64,000 nt of DNA from Hygrophila difformis (Eukaryota; Streptophyta; Magnoliopsida; Lamiales; Acanthaceae), in contig JAOANR010000013.1 in NCBI GenBank assembly GCA_030278955.1, positions 39,964,191 through 40,028,190 of the forward strand, given 5' to 3'. Positions within the stretch are counted from its first letter, which is position 1. Each line of letters begins with the position of its first letter. The notes beneath the pieces were generated by a model that saw only the letters and a list, made by a program, of their open reading frames with translations, was not told the origin of the DNA and ran no database searches. Positions 11,431 to 25,350 of this stretch are shown here, piece by piece. The position numbers and the translations under genes were made by a program.

Positions 11431-11793
11431 TCTGTTCTGTAGTTGTGAGCTGTAGTTGCAAGCTGGAGCTGTAAGGAGTTGTGGGAGCTGTAGCTGTCAG
11501 TTCTATTTAAATATTTTGTACAACTAGTTGTAGCTGTGAAAAATGTATGAAATGACGTGAAATGACAAATATTTATGTAGAGTATTGGGTAGTGGGTTGG
11601 TTATTGGGTTAAAACTGTGATTGCTCAAAAATAAGCTCCTAGCTTATTTTTTAACGCTACTACAAGTAGCTTCTAAAAAGAAGTTTCCAAAAGCTCCCAA
11701 AAGCTAGTGTGCAGAACGGGACTTTTGTTTTGAAATAAAAGCTAAAGCTACCAAAAGCTCCTAAAAGCTCCCAAAAGCTGCGTGTAGAACAGA
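11431..11793. mobile_element. Probable MITE with AGCT-rich subterminal repeats
   Basis: The left end TCTGTTCTGTA and right end TAGAACAGA form an imperfect terminal inverted repeat. Inside, both ends are dominated by short AGCTGTAGCTG- or AAAAGCTCC-like repeats in opposite orientation. No convincing target duplication was found, so boundaries and superfamily are uncertain. Confidence 0.45.
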
Positions 11794-11857
11794 TCATATA
11801 TATGGAGTAGAGAAGAATTTTAGAATCCTTTTGGACCAACAGGATGATGACTTTAAT

Positions 11858-12357
11858 NNNNNNNNNNNNNNNNNNNNNNNNNNNNNNNNNNNNNNNNNNN
11901 NNNNNNNNNNNNNNNNNNNNNNNNNNNNNNNNNNNNNNNNNNNNNNNNNNNNNNNNNNNNNNNNNNNNNNNNNNNNNNNNNNNNNNNNNNNNNNNNNNNN
12001 NNNNNNNNNNNNNNNNNNNNNNNNNNNNNNNNNNNNNNNNNNNNNNNNNNNNNNNNNNNNNNNNNNNNNNNNNNNNNNNNNNNNNNNNNNNNNNNNNNNN
12101 NNNNNNNNNNNNNNNNNNNNNNNNNNNNNNNNNNNNNNNNNNNNNNNNNNNNNNNNNNNNNNNNNNNNNNNNNNNNNNNNNNNNNNNNNNNNNNNNNNNN
12201 NNNNNNNNNNNNNNNNNNNNNNNNNNNNNNNNNNNNNNNNNNNNNNNNNNNNNNNNNNNNNNNNNNNNNNNNNNNNNNNNNNNNNNNNNNNNNNNNNNNN
12301 NNNNNNNNNNNNNNNNNNNNNNNNNNNNNNNNNNNNNNNNNNNNNNNNNNNNNNNNN
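11858..12357. other. Assembly gap (500 N)
   Basis: Exactly 500 unknown bases, the usual placeholder length for a scaffold join of unknown size. Any ORF crossing it is meaningless. Confidence 0.99.
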
Positions 12358-13107
12358 TAAATTAAATGAAAATAATAACTACCAAACCTTTTTCATAATC
12401 AATAAAGAAAAGTAAAAATTGGATAAAATGTTATGGACTAAAATACTATTTTAAAAATTAACAGATAATCAAAGCGTAATTATAATTAAAATTTATTTTA
12501 TAAAATTAAAATTAAGTCCATAAAAACTAATCACAATAAAAAAAATTAAAATACATTACTTAACAAAATATAAGTTTTAAACGATAAAAAGATAATAAAA
12601 AAGTATAAATAATTAAAAACTTTAGGGATAATAGTCAAAATGTACAACATATTAGGAAGTAAAATAATACTCCCTCCGTCCCATTTCAAAGGTCTCATTT
12701 TTATTTTGGTCCGTCCCACTACAATTGTCATATTTCTTTATTTAGAAAATTTTTACTCCTTCAAACAAACATCACATCAACTATTTACTGCACTTTAAAT
12801 ACAATAACTCATTCTACATAAATACCGGACAACCTTAATAATGCAAAAATATATATATTTTCTTTAATTTTGAATAGTTAAAGGGTATTTATTTTCCATT
12901 TGCTCTCATAATTTTCATATGAAAACAAACCCTATATATTTAGTTTTTTAACAGTAAAAATAATTTATTTTATATTATCTTCACCTGATTGAGGTTTTCC
13001 TTTTAAATTTTGGTTGCGTGCATTCAAAAACTATTTAAGTAAAAGACTTTGAATCTTATATAATAAAAAATACTATATTCACATTTTATATCGTCATATT
13101 AGTTCAA
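12358..13107. other. AT-rich intergenic DNA with a Stowaway-type end at 12669
   Basis: Very AT-rich with no gene. At 12669 TACTCCCTCCGTCCC is the classic Stowaway MITE terminus with its TA target; no matching right end is visible, so it is a fragment. The right side of this stretch may belong to the Helitron-type end at 13137. Confidence 0.5.
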
Positions 13108-13137
13108 CGCCCGTGTGCAGCGGGCGAAAAAATCTAG
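13108..13137 (+). mobile_element. Helitron-type 3' terminus
   Basis: The hairpin CGCCCG-TGTGCAG-CGGGCG (13108-13126) is followed after a short A-rich spacer by CTAG at 13134-13137 and then T. This is the Helitron 3' signature (hairpin, CTRR end, insertion between A and T). The 5' end is not identified. Confidence 0.55.
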
Positions 13138-13152
13138 TTTCTAATTACAAGC

Positions 13153-13857
13153 CAGGGGCGAAACCACTAATGCCATAGGAATGGCCTAGGCCCCTCCTTA
13201 AAATTGGCCACAAATTAAAGTATATAGTATATATACCATACACTTATATTAATTGGTCATCCCTTGTGAATTATTTTTTCTTTTAAATGTTATTTGTTCT
13301 TTTAAATTCTTACAAGCTCAAAATTATATGTAATCCAATAATTCTTGGCTCATTTATATTGAATTAAAGCTAGTTTACTCTATATTAGGTTTTGTACCAT
13401 CTTCCCCTCCACTAGTTTTTTTGTCTTTCATCACCAATTCATCATCATTACAAATCAAATTTCAAAGTCGAATTATTTTCTAAACTATGAGTTTGAAGTT
13501 TTTACAATGCAATAAACAAAGAAAAGTAAAAATAGGAGCAACTTCTAACTTCTAACTGCTATCCCTCTCCATCTCGATAAGTTTTTTTTCTTTACTTTTT
13601 CGCAAATAAAATAGGTTTTTCGCTTTGAAAATTGAAAATGAAGCTATTTTGTAAAGGTTTCAAAATATGGCGTCTCGAAGATTACAGTTACCATCTGTTG
13701 ATTGTGGACATTCTTTTCCCTCAATTTGAAGTTAGATTTGCATTATTATTTTATATAACGATATTTTAAAATAGTTTGCATTTGGTTTTGGGTTAGTTTA
13801 TGAAATTTTTTTCATGAAATCGACCCTTCCTTATTGAAATTCCTGATTTCGCCACTA
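13153..13857. mobile_element. Non-autonomous hAT element (705 bp)
   Basis: The left terminus CAGGGGCGAAACC and the complement of the right terminus TAGTGGCGAAATC form an imperfect inverted repeat of hAT type. The element is flanked by a perfect 8-bp target duplication TTACAAGC (13145-13152 and 13858-13865), the length expected for hAT. It has no transposase ORF; the interior is AT-rich. Confidence 0.85.
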
Positions 13858-13865
13858 TTACAAGC

Positions 13866-14137
13866 AGATGTGCAAATTAAATCCCAAACACACACTCAAA
13901 GCCACAGGGCTTTTATATTTTCTTTTTTATTATTTGAAAATATGTGCATTAGCTAGGTTAGGTTACTATATATATTTGGTATTTTTCTCTACTTCTATTA
14001 AAATGATTTATTTTCTCATATCGACTAATAAATTGTATTTCTTTATTTTTTTTGAGGAAAAAACTATGAAAAATTAAAAATTAAATATAATACTTAAAAG
14101 GAAATGGAAGGTGTAATAAAATTTATATATATATATA
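13866..14137. other. AT-rich intergenic DNA
   Basis: No gene or clear element is seen. It ends in an AT microsatellite adjoining a Helitron-type end. Confidence 0.4.
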
Positions 14138-14175
14138 CTAGTCTTCGTAATAGACGGGCGATGCCCCTCGTCTGA
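14138..14175 (-). mobile_element. Helitron-type 3' terminus, minus orientation
   Basis: Read on the minus strand, a GC-rich hairpin (GACG..GGG / CCC..GTC, plus 14153-14172) is followed by TATTACGAAGACTAG and T, ending at 14138. The matching 5' end to the right is not resolved; the AT-rich stretch 14176-15006 has no gene. Confidence 0.4.
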
Positions 14176-15059
14176 AATGAATGCTAAAAAGGATGAAGTT
14201 ATGAGATAGCATGCAATTTGAATTGTTTGAGTGAGTAAGTGTTAGGGGCTGTACTCCGTGTTTAAAATGATGCATATGAATAGGATTCCAATCAAAAAAA
14301 ATAATTGCATCTCGTATCTTTTCATCATTTAAAACTTATATTTTATAAAGTAATGTATTTTATTTTTTATTAGTTTTTATGGATTAATATTTACTTTTCT
14401 AAATAAATTTTAAATATAATTACTTTTTGATTATCTGTTAATTTTGAAAATACTTCAATTTTAGTCCATAATAGTCCATAGTTTGAAAATGCAAAATGGG
14501 TAGCAGTCTACTTACCAAAACAAATATACTATCAATTAATAAAAATATGTTTTTTTTTAAGCAACAAGCCATGAAATCGTTAGTTCAACAATTTAGAAAC
14601 CCTCTTTGTTTGAAAGTATTCATTTCAATTAAACAAATTTTCACACCAATCCAGTTTTTGTTGTTTAACAAAGGAGTAGGGTAAAATGGAGGAAATGGAC
14701 TTGCTCTTTCCCTTATTAATTATCTGTGTTCGATATCTAGTATTCGAGTACAATTAAATTAACCCACTGGTCATATCCTAGTCAAACCTGTAAATTGTAT
14801 ATATTTGAAGACAAAAGTTATCAACATGAATCACTGCCACTTAAAATACTAAAATAGAAGACAGAGATGACAAACTCACAGACATACAAGACAAAATAAT
14901 TAGTAAATCATAATGAATGAAGGGCTGGTATTTGGAGTAATATAAAAAAATTCCAAGGGCAAATTGGTCATTTCAAGTATCAAAAGGCCACCCATTAATA
15001 CATATATCTTATATATATAAGTGTGAAGGAGTATATTGCTACAGTTGTTTTCTTAGGAA

Positions 15060-15800
15060 TAGTGCCGGATCCTCATCCTTGCCCGACCCATGGCTGATCG
15101 GATTCCACTCCATTTTCGTTCGTCCCCATCTTCTCTTCCATTTCCGTCACCAGCGAAGCACAACCTTTCTCCCTAATCCTAATTCCATTCCCAATTTATG
15201 TTTCCCTTTTGTGTGCTAACCCCAGACGATGCCCTAGCGCCTCCGCCGGACTCACGCATAGCGTGTCGCTCAGATCTACGCCCGCATAGTTTTAAGCTGT
15301 CTGGATGAGGGATGCCCTAGCTCCGCCGTTCTCTTGCCCCCATTTCCGTTTTCTGCCGCAGGGCTCCGTCGCCCACCAGCTCCCCTCCTGGCACTTTCCC
15401 TTCTAGCTCGGGTCTCTCGCAGCTGCCCTTTACTTTTACCTGACCTTCACTCTGCCGCCGCCGGAGGAACCTCCCCCGTCGTCCCCACGCCATTCGAGAT
15501 CCGCGGCGTCTTCTGAAATCACTCCTCGTCGCGCAGCCGAATGACACCGTCTTCTGAAATCCCCTGGCCCTCTACGGCGAAACCCTAACCGGTCGGTGCC
15601 CCCTCTTTTCATTCTTTACATCAGCCCAAATCCTCATTTTCTTTCTTCGCTTCGTCTTCGTCTTTCCTAAAGTTGTTGAGTTGATTGAATCTCTCCCTTT
15701 CCCCTTGCCTTCACTGCTGCCGAGCCCTTCCCAGTGCCCTAATTTCCCCAATCAAGCTCTTGTGTTTTAGCGCCAGGCCAGTGGTGGCAGCTGTCATAGG
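15060..15800 (+). other. GC/CT-rich gene-leader-like segment inside candidate Helitron
   Basis: This 740-bp stretch is much richer in GC and pyrimidines than its surroundings and reads like the 5' leader and first exon region of a plant gene. Only short ORFs are present (for example 15334-15516, Pro/Leu/Ala-rich) and none resembles a known protein. I infer capture of a host gene 5' end; the source gene is not identified. Confidence 0.35.
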
Positions 15801-16976
15801 TGAGCGGTGACTCGCTGCGTGTTAATTTTCTTGTTCTGCTTTAATTCCATTCCGTGTTTCAAGATTGTGACTCGAAATTGTAACCAACCGTTGCCCATCG
15901 GTTCTATACCCTATTCATAACTAACTGGAGAGTTTGACATTGGAATTTAGTGTATTTTTGCTTATCTTGTTTTCGGTCGAATAATTTGGAGATTCTGTTT
16001 TTAATTGTTTAATTTGACATTTAGAAGGTGGATATGTAAAACACTTATTTTTACTTTTTTTTTAAAAAAATTTTCCTTCCAGATTTATAGAAATTCGAAA
16101 TCTCTTAAGAAGTTATTTTTATTACAAAATGTTAGTGACTTGGATTATTCTGTTTACATTTACAGAAATTCGATTTGCTGGAGACAAAATAATTAATCTG
16201 ATTCCTTTTGATGCTGGAGCGTTGATAATTCGTCATCTACCGATGTACCCTGTACGCAATTATATTCGTATGATCATGCAAAGGGGCTGTGGAAATAGCC
16301 TGCTAGTGCATCAAACTTGTTAATTGTTAATGGTTATGAGTTAGTTGATAGAAGTTTGGTTATTTCGTTAATGATTTTTTCCTTCTCAGACAGTTTTTTT
16401 TGGTGTGTTACTTGAGGTCGACTGCAATGGCAGGAGAGGGAGATTTTACCTTTTGTCATGTAAGTCTATGATGTCTGGCTATTTAATTAATCTTTGTTTT
16501 TGCCCTAAGTTATTAGTTGAATTATTTCCTATAGCAGGATTCAAGTTCAATATCAATTGCCTTGTCTCAATATCTTTTGACTTCATGGAGCATATGCTAT
16601 TTGAATGGTAGTTTTAGTTGAATAATTGACTTTTAGTGATTTATAATGTAGCTATCTTCTACAGGTAATGGCTACATTGCAACCTGATATAGTTTTTCTC
16701 ATAGTCATCATTCTTCAGCATTTCGATATTATATCTGGATGCAAATTACGGGTGCTAAAGTATTAATGCCATTTTTAACTTGTGTTGCCTTCAAATTTTT
16801 TATTCATTGCTGGAAACCTGTTTTGAATTCATTCTCCCTATACAAGTTTACGTACAGTTAAAAGTCAAATGATTTATGTGGCTGTACATAATTGATAAAA
16901 CTTTCTTGCAATTGCTCTCTGGATTGTCTCTGTGTGTATTAACATGATTTTTCTTTTCAAATGACCTTGTTTGCAG

Positions 16977-17969
16977 GATTGGAAGTCAATCATCCTATCA
17001 GGCTCCCTCTTTGCATCAGTGAGGAAGGCAGTAGGAGAAATAATAGTACTTGCCATTGATATCAGAAGCCTACATCAGACCAGAGCTGAAAAGGTGAGTG
17101 TTTCGTGGTTGTGATCTTTACTAGATTTGGCATTTCCCCATCTATAGGACAACATAGAAACATTTGCCTCTTTTTTCTGTCCTTACATGTTGCTGTTAAA
17201 AATTTGTCCAATGAGATTTATTATACTTTAACATTGATGAATTAAAACATGAAGTTCAAGTAGGCGCAGTAGGATTATCTTGTATTGTTCTGGTAGGTTA
17301 GAAAAGAGATTTTTAATTCTTTTTTTGTTTGGCCACAGTCTGATTACAAACATGTGGTCATATATACTCCGAAATTCCTTGTAGTAAAAAAATTTCTGAC
17401 ATTAGATTATATACAAACTTTATTAGTGGCATTTTCTCTGTAGTAATTCAACCTTTTAATGTTGTATGGCAATTTCCATTGATTCAGGCAATTGCTATCA
17501 CGCTTGATTAATAATCCAAAACTAAGTAGTTATACAATAATGTGGGGATAGTGCCAACAAACAAACAGCAACAAACAGCCTCTGCATGCCCTGCCTAAGT
17601 TTGGCTGATAGGAGATGGAGATTTGATTTCTTTTGAAAGGAGACTGTGAAGACTTAAAAGAAATCTAAAGTTGTTTCTTTTTGTTTACTTTCTTTCTTTG
17701 TATACTCTCAAAGCTGATGCTTTTCTTAACAAGGTTTCACAATTTTTTCATCCAAAAAATACACATATTTTTGAAAATTCCCCTGGAACTCTGACATATC
17801 TTGAACATAGTGAAGATCATGGGAATGACTAATTTTGGTTTGCTTATTCTAAGCAAAATGTTTTCAATTTTTTTATTCTTACAAAGGTTTTACATGCCAG
17901 GTGGCTGAAAAGTTGATGTCTATGCACGAAGAATGCTTAGAGGGTAATTCTGACTCAATCAAAAAGTAG
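16977..17969 (+). pseudogene. Two spliceable exon-like blocks of an unrecognised gene fragment
   Basis: Block one (16977-17093) follows a TTTGCAG acceptor and ends at a perfect GTGAGTG donor. One frame from 16980 is open for 38 codons (starting WKSIILSG). Block two (17901-17969) follows CATGCCAG and continues in the same phase for 22 codons (VAEKLMSMHEEC..) to a TAG at 17967. The two join in phase into a short protein tail of about 60 residues. I do not recognise the product, and no upstream exon with a start is identified. It could be a captured gene end or chance. Confidence 0.3.
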
Positions 17970-17980
17970 ACACTTATCTC

Positions 17981-18162
17981 AATAAATTTTCTTGAAGAAG
18001 ATCCATGAAAAAAAAAAAAAGAATTAGTTGGATGCGTTTCTGTATGAATGGATTAGTTCTTTATACTTGTCAAATAAATTTCCTTGAAGAAGATCCATGA
18101 AAAAAAAAAGAATTAGTTGGATGCTTTTCTGTATGAATGGATTAGATCTTTATACTTGTCAA
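17981..18162 (+). repeat. Tandem duplication, ~92-bp unit x2
   Basis: The block beginning AATAAATTTTCTTGAAGAAG at 17981 recurs from 18073 with few changes, each copy containing an A-tract of different length. Confidence 0.85.
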
Positions 18163-18599
18163 GAATTTGTGCTTGAGTCCAAAAAGAATGCAGTGATCTT
18201 ATTTTATGAATCATTCGGTTTACATGTATATATTTCTCAGGAGTTGAAGTCGAGTAGATCACACTACAAATGGTTGACTTTCTGATGACCATAATTATTT
18301 GTTTATTTCTTTGTGTACTTCATCGTAATAGATATACAATATTGTTTCTGCAATTAATACATTATTATTTGAATGTCTTATTACAGTTTTCCATAAAGTT
18401 TTTTCCTCACCGTGTGCGCGCAGCGTGGCGCGCGCAACCATACGAATCCTAGTATATATATATATCCTCCATTTTGTAAATGGACAGGCCTATTACGGTC
18501 AGTGGACTGTAATATTTCGAGGATTAGGATTGAAGACCAAGTGTGAGTAAAAATCATTGAACTAGTTTAAGTAAATAGGTAAAACATACCAATTTATCG

Positions 18600-19700
18600 G
18601 CGGTGGCTTGGAATGTCTTCGATCCGCTGTGTGTGTGGGGAGGGCCAATGAATCCTCCTGTCCCCGGCGTCTGTTCAGCTTTCCCCTTTTTGATTTGTCC
18701 TTAAACACATGGGAATCTCATATCCGCCTCCAGTTCTCGGCCACCAACTCGTCTACTGGCATCGGCTTCTTCTTGCTCCTTATGTCCAGCGTGTAATCCT
18801 TGTACCTGATATTTTAAAACGGTGAAGTTACATTTTCGTATACCATAAGCAAACATTTTAGTTCAACTATAGAATTTACTGAGCGATGTTCTTCTTCTCC
18901 CACTCCTTCTTTACAGTTCCTGCGTGCTCTGGTGCGCAGCGAGCTACTTTCTGCAAGTTAAGTTTGATTAAGATATGTACAAATGCAAAGTTAGACATAA
19001 TTATCATCTCAAATTAAACTTACTGAATACATGAAACTCTCCCCAGTATAAGTCTTTGGTCTATTGGGAGACCTTTCCCAGCTTATCCCACTCATATCAG
19101 AACGCATGGGATATATCGATGATCTTCCTCAGCAGTGCGTGCGTGAACTCAATGTTGTAAGACACAATGGTTTTCATACGACAAGAACTAAATACAGAAT
19201 AAGGAAGTACTACATAGCAAAATGTGTCATGATTCTAAAACATAAGCAACTTACACCCCATCACATCTGGGCTCAACAAGAGCCTATCTGGACCTAACTG
19301 GGCGGAGGGAGGAGCCCCCTGTGCAGATCTCACTGATCCTAACAACCAAAACCACATGTTTTGTTATTAATCATCTAACGAAATATATCATTAAATCGTA
19401 TTGTACCTAGAGTGCGTGGTGGTGGAGTCTCTGGCACGGCAATAGACGTCTCTGGTGTAACCCCGGGCAGTAGACGTTTGTGAGCTGGATGCAGCAACTG
19501 TGGTTCAAGAAATGAAAATGTAAATACAAAGTCAATTTAAATTAATATACGTGAACATGTGACACTTATTGGTGTTTCTATCGAAATACCTGCGGCTTAA
19601 CGCTGATAAGACTCCCGGGCCGCCTGGAGTGCAGCCGCCAGCTGAGCACCTGTCAAGGGTTTCCCAAACCCTGACATTGGGATCTTGTCCCACACTGCGT
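18600..19700 (-). pseudogene. Decayed multi-exon transposase-like gene (Transposase_24 / Ptta-En-Spm-like)
   Basis: On the minus strand a series of exon-like blocks with plausible acceptors gives, in order: HVAHAVWDKIPMSGFGKPL..(19700-19585); HPAHKRLLPGVTPETSIAVP (19499-19411); AQLGPDRLLLSPDVMG (to about 19272); EFTHALLRKIIDISHAF, then W..K...TKDLYWGEF (19160-19035); VKKEWEKKNIAQ (to 18885); YKDYTLDIRSKKKPMPVDEL, then VFKDKSKRGKLNRRRG and THTADRRH (18805-18600). The succession W..K..YW.EF, K..WEKK, and FK..S..GK.NR..HT..R.H follows the pattern of plant transposase_24-type proteins. At least four in-frame stops interrupt it (after SYQR, SHAF, VSQ and WRRI), so it is non-functional. Assignment rests on recalled motif pattern, not alignment. 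Confidence 0.45.
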
Positions 19701-20797
19701 GCGCAACATGAATTATCATACTGCAAGCTTAAACCAACATAATCATAAATATAATTAATAATAACCCGCAAATCAACCAGTAGAGAAAACAACACAACTA
19801 TAATATAATCCTAAATCACCCCCAACATACATAAAAATGCAAGCATAAACCCTTGCCTTTTATAACTGATCTTCTAAAGCTTCATTCTTGTTAAGTCTTC
19901 AACATCAGTGGCTCAATTCGGACTCACAGTCATTTCCTATACAAAATACAATTTTATAAAATTAAAATAATCCCTCTAACATCAACACTCTCGTCTCCAC
20001 CTAATCTCAACCCACTATCCGACTTTCATTGCTTCCAACAATGTCACCAAAATCCACAATTCAAGGTATAGCAAGCCATTCAAAAGAAATTCATTCAACA
20101 AGAGCACCCAATAATCTCAACATAGCCAAATCCTCAAATTTAATCAATTTAAACCACATACAATTATATTAGTTAATTAGATTAACTAACACCAATGTTT
20201 TCATATTTACCAACATAAAATTAATCAAGTCCAACATGCTCAACAATTCACCTCCAACATTCAATATTTCCCGGATTCAAGTATTCAAGAATTACAACTA
20301 ATTCGCCAATTATAAGCTGAACCCAATGGATCTAGTATAATGATATATACATCCCTCGCAAAATAATACTATTAGCCAAAAAAAAAAAAAATGTTCCATG
20401 CCTCATGTAATCCAAAATAAGTCGTTATGCTGGGCAAAAAGTTAGCACAGAACTGAATCTAATTTCTAGTTAAGTTAGGCAATTTTTTGTTTGATTTAGT
20501 TAATTAATAAATTGAGTTAATCCAAAATTCTCAATTGAAATATAATTAAGTGGGCTTTTGGTATTTGTTTAATTTGATTATCCAGCTTTTGCTGAAGTTG
20601 GAGCAATTATATACTAGTATACACCAAAACGTAATTCGGAAGTACCCAAAATTAAATAATAATAATAATATAATATTCACATCATTCATGAGATGGAATT
20701 ACACACTATATTATTTTTCTCGAAACCAGCAGGTAACCAAATTTGAATTCCCAGGTTGTTCATTAAAGAAAGATACATTGCATGTAAATAAATGAAA
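19701..20797. other. Intergenic DNA downstream of the SCPL gene
   Basis: AT-rich with no supported gene. It includes the probable 3' untranslated and terminator region of the SCPL gene (minus strand, just below 20798) and short poly-A or AAT microsatellites (20381-20390, 20653-20670). Confidence 0.5.
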
Positions 20798-24058
<3,261 letters not shown>

Positions 24059-24160
24059 TTTCCAGGCTGCTGATAAGAACAGTGATGGTAATGAAATTGT
24101 GTGTTGGTCAGTTGGTGTAAGGAGAAATGATAGGGTGTATATATATATATATTAAGATCG
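24059..24160 (-). promoter_or_regulatory. Core promoter of the SCPL gene
   Basis: A TATATATATATATA run at 24138-24153 (minus strand) lies 80-95 bases upstream of the start codon, a plausible TATA element. Confidence 0.4.
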
Positions 24161-24481
24161 GGTCAAGGCTGTAGTGAATAATTAGGGTTTGTTTCCTTAT
24201 TTGGCTCAATTTGAATTTTGATTTCTTTCCTGCTTTTGCGTGCCTGTATTTTATTGTTTTTTTTTTTTTTAAGTCATAGAGAAACAGAAATGCAAGGAGT
24301 CATCAAAGCTACTCAATTCACTTTTCATAAGGAGTTTGTTTTACTATTTTACTACCAAATAACTCCAGTCAAATGCTACGTACAATATTAGATTTCTATT
24401 TTTGAAAATTATCTGAAGATTTAGATCTATATTTTCTTTGAATATTTTTTGATATAAGATACTAAATCTTGAATATAATTT

Positions 24482-24599
24482 TCGGATTCGAGCCTTGTGT
24501 ATGCAAAAAACTACTTTGGAAGATGCGCCCTTAATTGCCCATGCAGATCCTCGAGGGATTAGTCTTGGTCCAACGTGGCCTGGGGATACCCGGTTATTT
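24482..24599 (-). mobile_element. Short retroposon-like insertion with 21-bp target duplication
   Basis: The 118-bp insert is flanked by identical 21-base copies at 24461-24481 and 24600-24620 (starting ACTAAATCTTG). It is relatively GC-rich in an AT-rich setting. It contains GGATTCGAGCC, whose complement resembles a tRNA B box, but at the wrong end for a simple tRNA-derived SINE. Strand is a guess from the T-rich plus-strand end. Confidence 0.5.
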
Positions 24600-24659
24600 A
24601 CTAAATCTTGAATATAATTTGTATTATGTTTCACTTAAAATAGTATTTAAATTTAAAAC

Positions 24660-24715
24660 ATTTTTTGGTAAATATTGACACTCATATATCGGCAAATGTG
24701 TGCGGAAGACCATGC
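24660..24715. repeat. Fragment related to the SINE-like tail at 24946
   Basis: TGACACTCATATATCGGCAA (from about 24677) matches TGACACTCATGTATCGGCAA near 24967 within the neighbouring SINE-like element, indicating a second, incomplete copy. Confidence 0.5.
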
Positions 24716-24945
24716 CACATAAATATTTGAAAATCATCATTTGATATGGCGTCATTTGGATGCATGGATTTAATTTTTAAATAATTTTGATATCTTAATT
24801 TGGTAAGCGAATTTGATGCTAAATTAGAGGTACATTCATGATGTAACTATAATTTTCATATTCAAATCCATTAGCTTATTTGTATTATTTAACAATCTAT
24901 ACAAGTTAGGGAAAAAACTAAAAATTAAAAATATTATTTGTATTT

Positions 24946-25102
24946 GCATTTTTTTTTAATGAACGGTGACACTCATGTATCGGCAAAGGTGTGTGGGAGC
25001 CCAAACCATACAAATTACAAAAAGGGAAAAAGAGGAGGGATAGCGGGCCCCAACCTATGGTTGGGAGACGGGGGACTTGACCACCAGGGTAAGTCCCAAC
25101 TC
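24946..25102 (-). mobile_element. SINE-like retroposon, minus orientation
   Basis: Read on the minus strand it begins GGGACTTACCCTGGTGGTC and ends in a poly(A) run (plus-strand T run at about 24949-24958). It is flanked by ATTTGTATTTG at 24935-24945 and 25103-25113. The size (157 bp), A-tail and direct repeats suit a SINE; I do not recognise the family. Confidence 0.5.
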
Positions 25103-25350
25103 ATTTGTATTTGTATTTGACTCATAAGATTGGAAATGAAAATGTTATTGTTTTATTTAAATTCTAACCCCTAAATTTGTATTTTAACTCCCCTCTAATT
25201 TTTTAACCTTTTAAATTCTAACATCAAAGAATCTTTAAAAGTAACTCTAAACTCTAACGTAACTACCAGCAAAAACTCCAAGATTATCTCAATTTTTATT
25301 ATTAATTAGAAATTCTAAATAAAGTAACTCTTAAACCCTAATTATGATGA

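Larger units (their letters stand above)
15007..18452 (+). mobile_element. Candidate Helitron (3.4 kb) carrying captured gene-like sequence
   Basis: The 5' end TCTTATATATATAAGTG resembles plant Helitron 5' ends. The 3' end has a perfect GC hairpin (TGCGCGC / GCGCGCA, near 18412-18433), then ACCATACGAATC and CTAG at 18449-18452, followed by T; the left neighbour is A. No Rep/helicase ORF is seen, so it would be non-autonomous. The interior does not look like ordinary intergenic DNA. The 15060-15800 stretch is GC- and CT-rich like a gene leader, and plausible exons with consensus splice sites lie near 16977 and 17901. The 3' end is good evidence; the 5' end and the pairing of the two ends are inferred. 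Confidence 0.5.

Noticed and set aside
11831..12415. Open frame crossing the N run
   Set aside because: Unknown bases cannot be called coding; the visible ends show no protein similarity.
15334..15516. 60-codon Pro/Leu/Ala-rich ORF
   Set aside because: GC-rich leader-like DNA often contains such frames; no recognisable domain.
24482..24500. tRNA gene suggested by a B-box-like GGCTCGAATCC on the minus strand
   Set aside because: No A box or cloverleaf around it and it is part of a 118-bp insert with target duplications.
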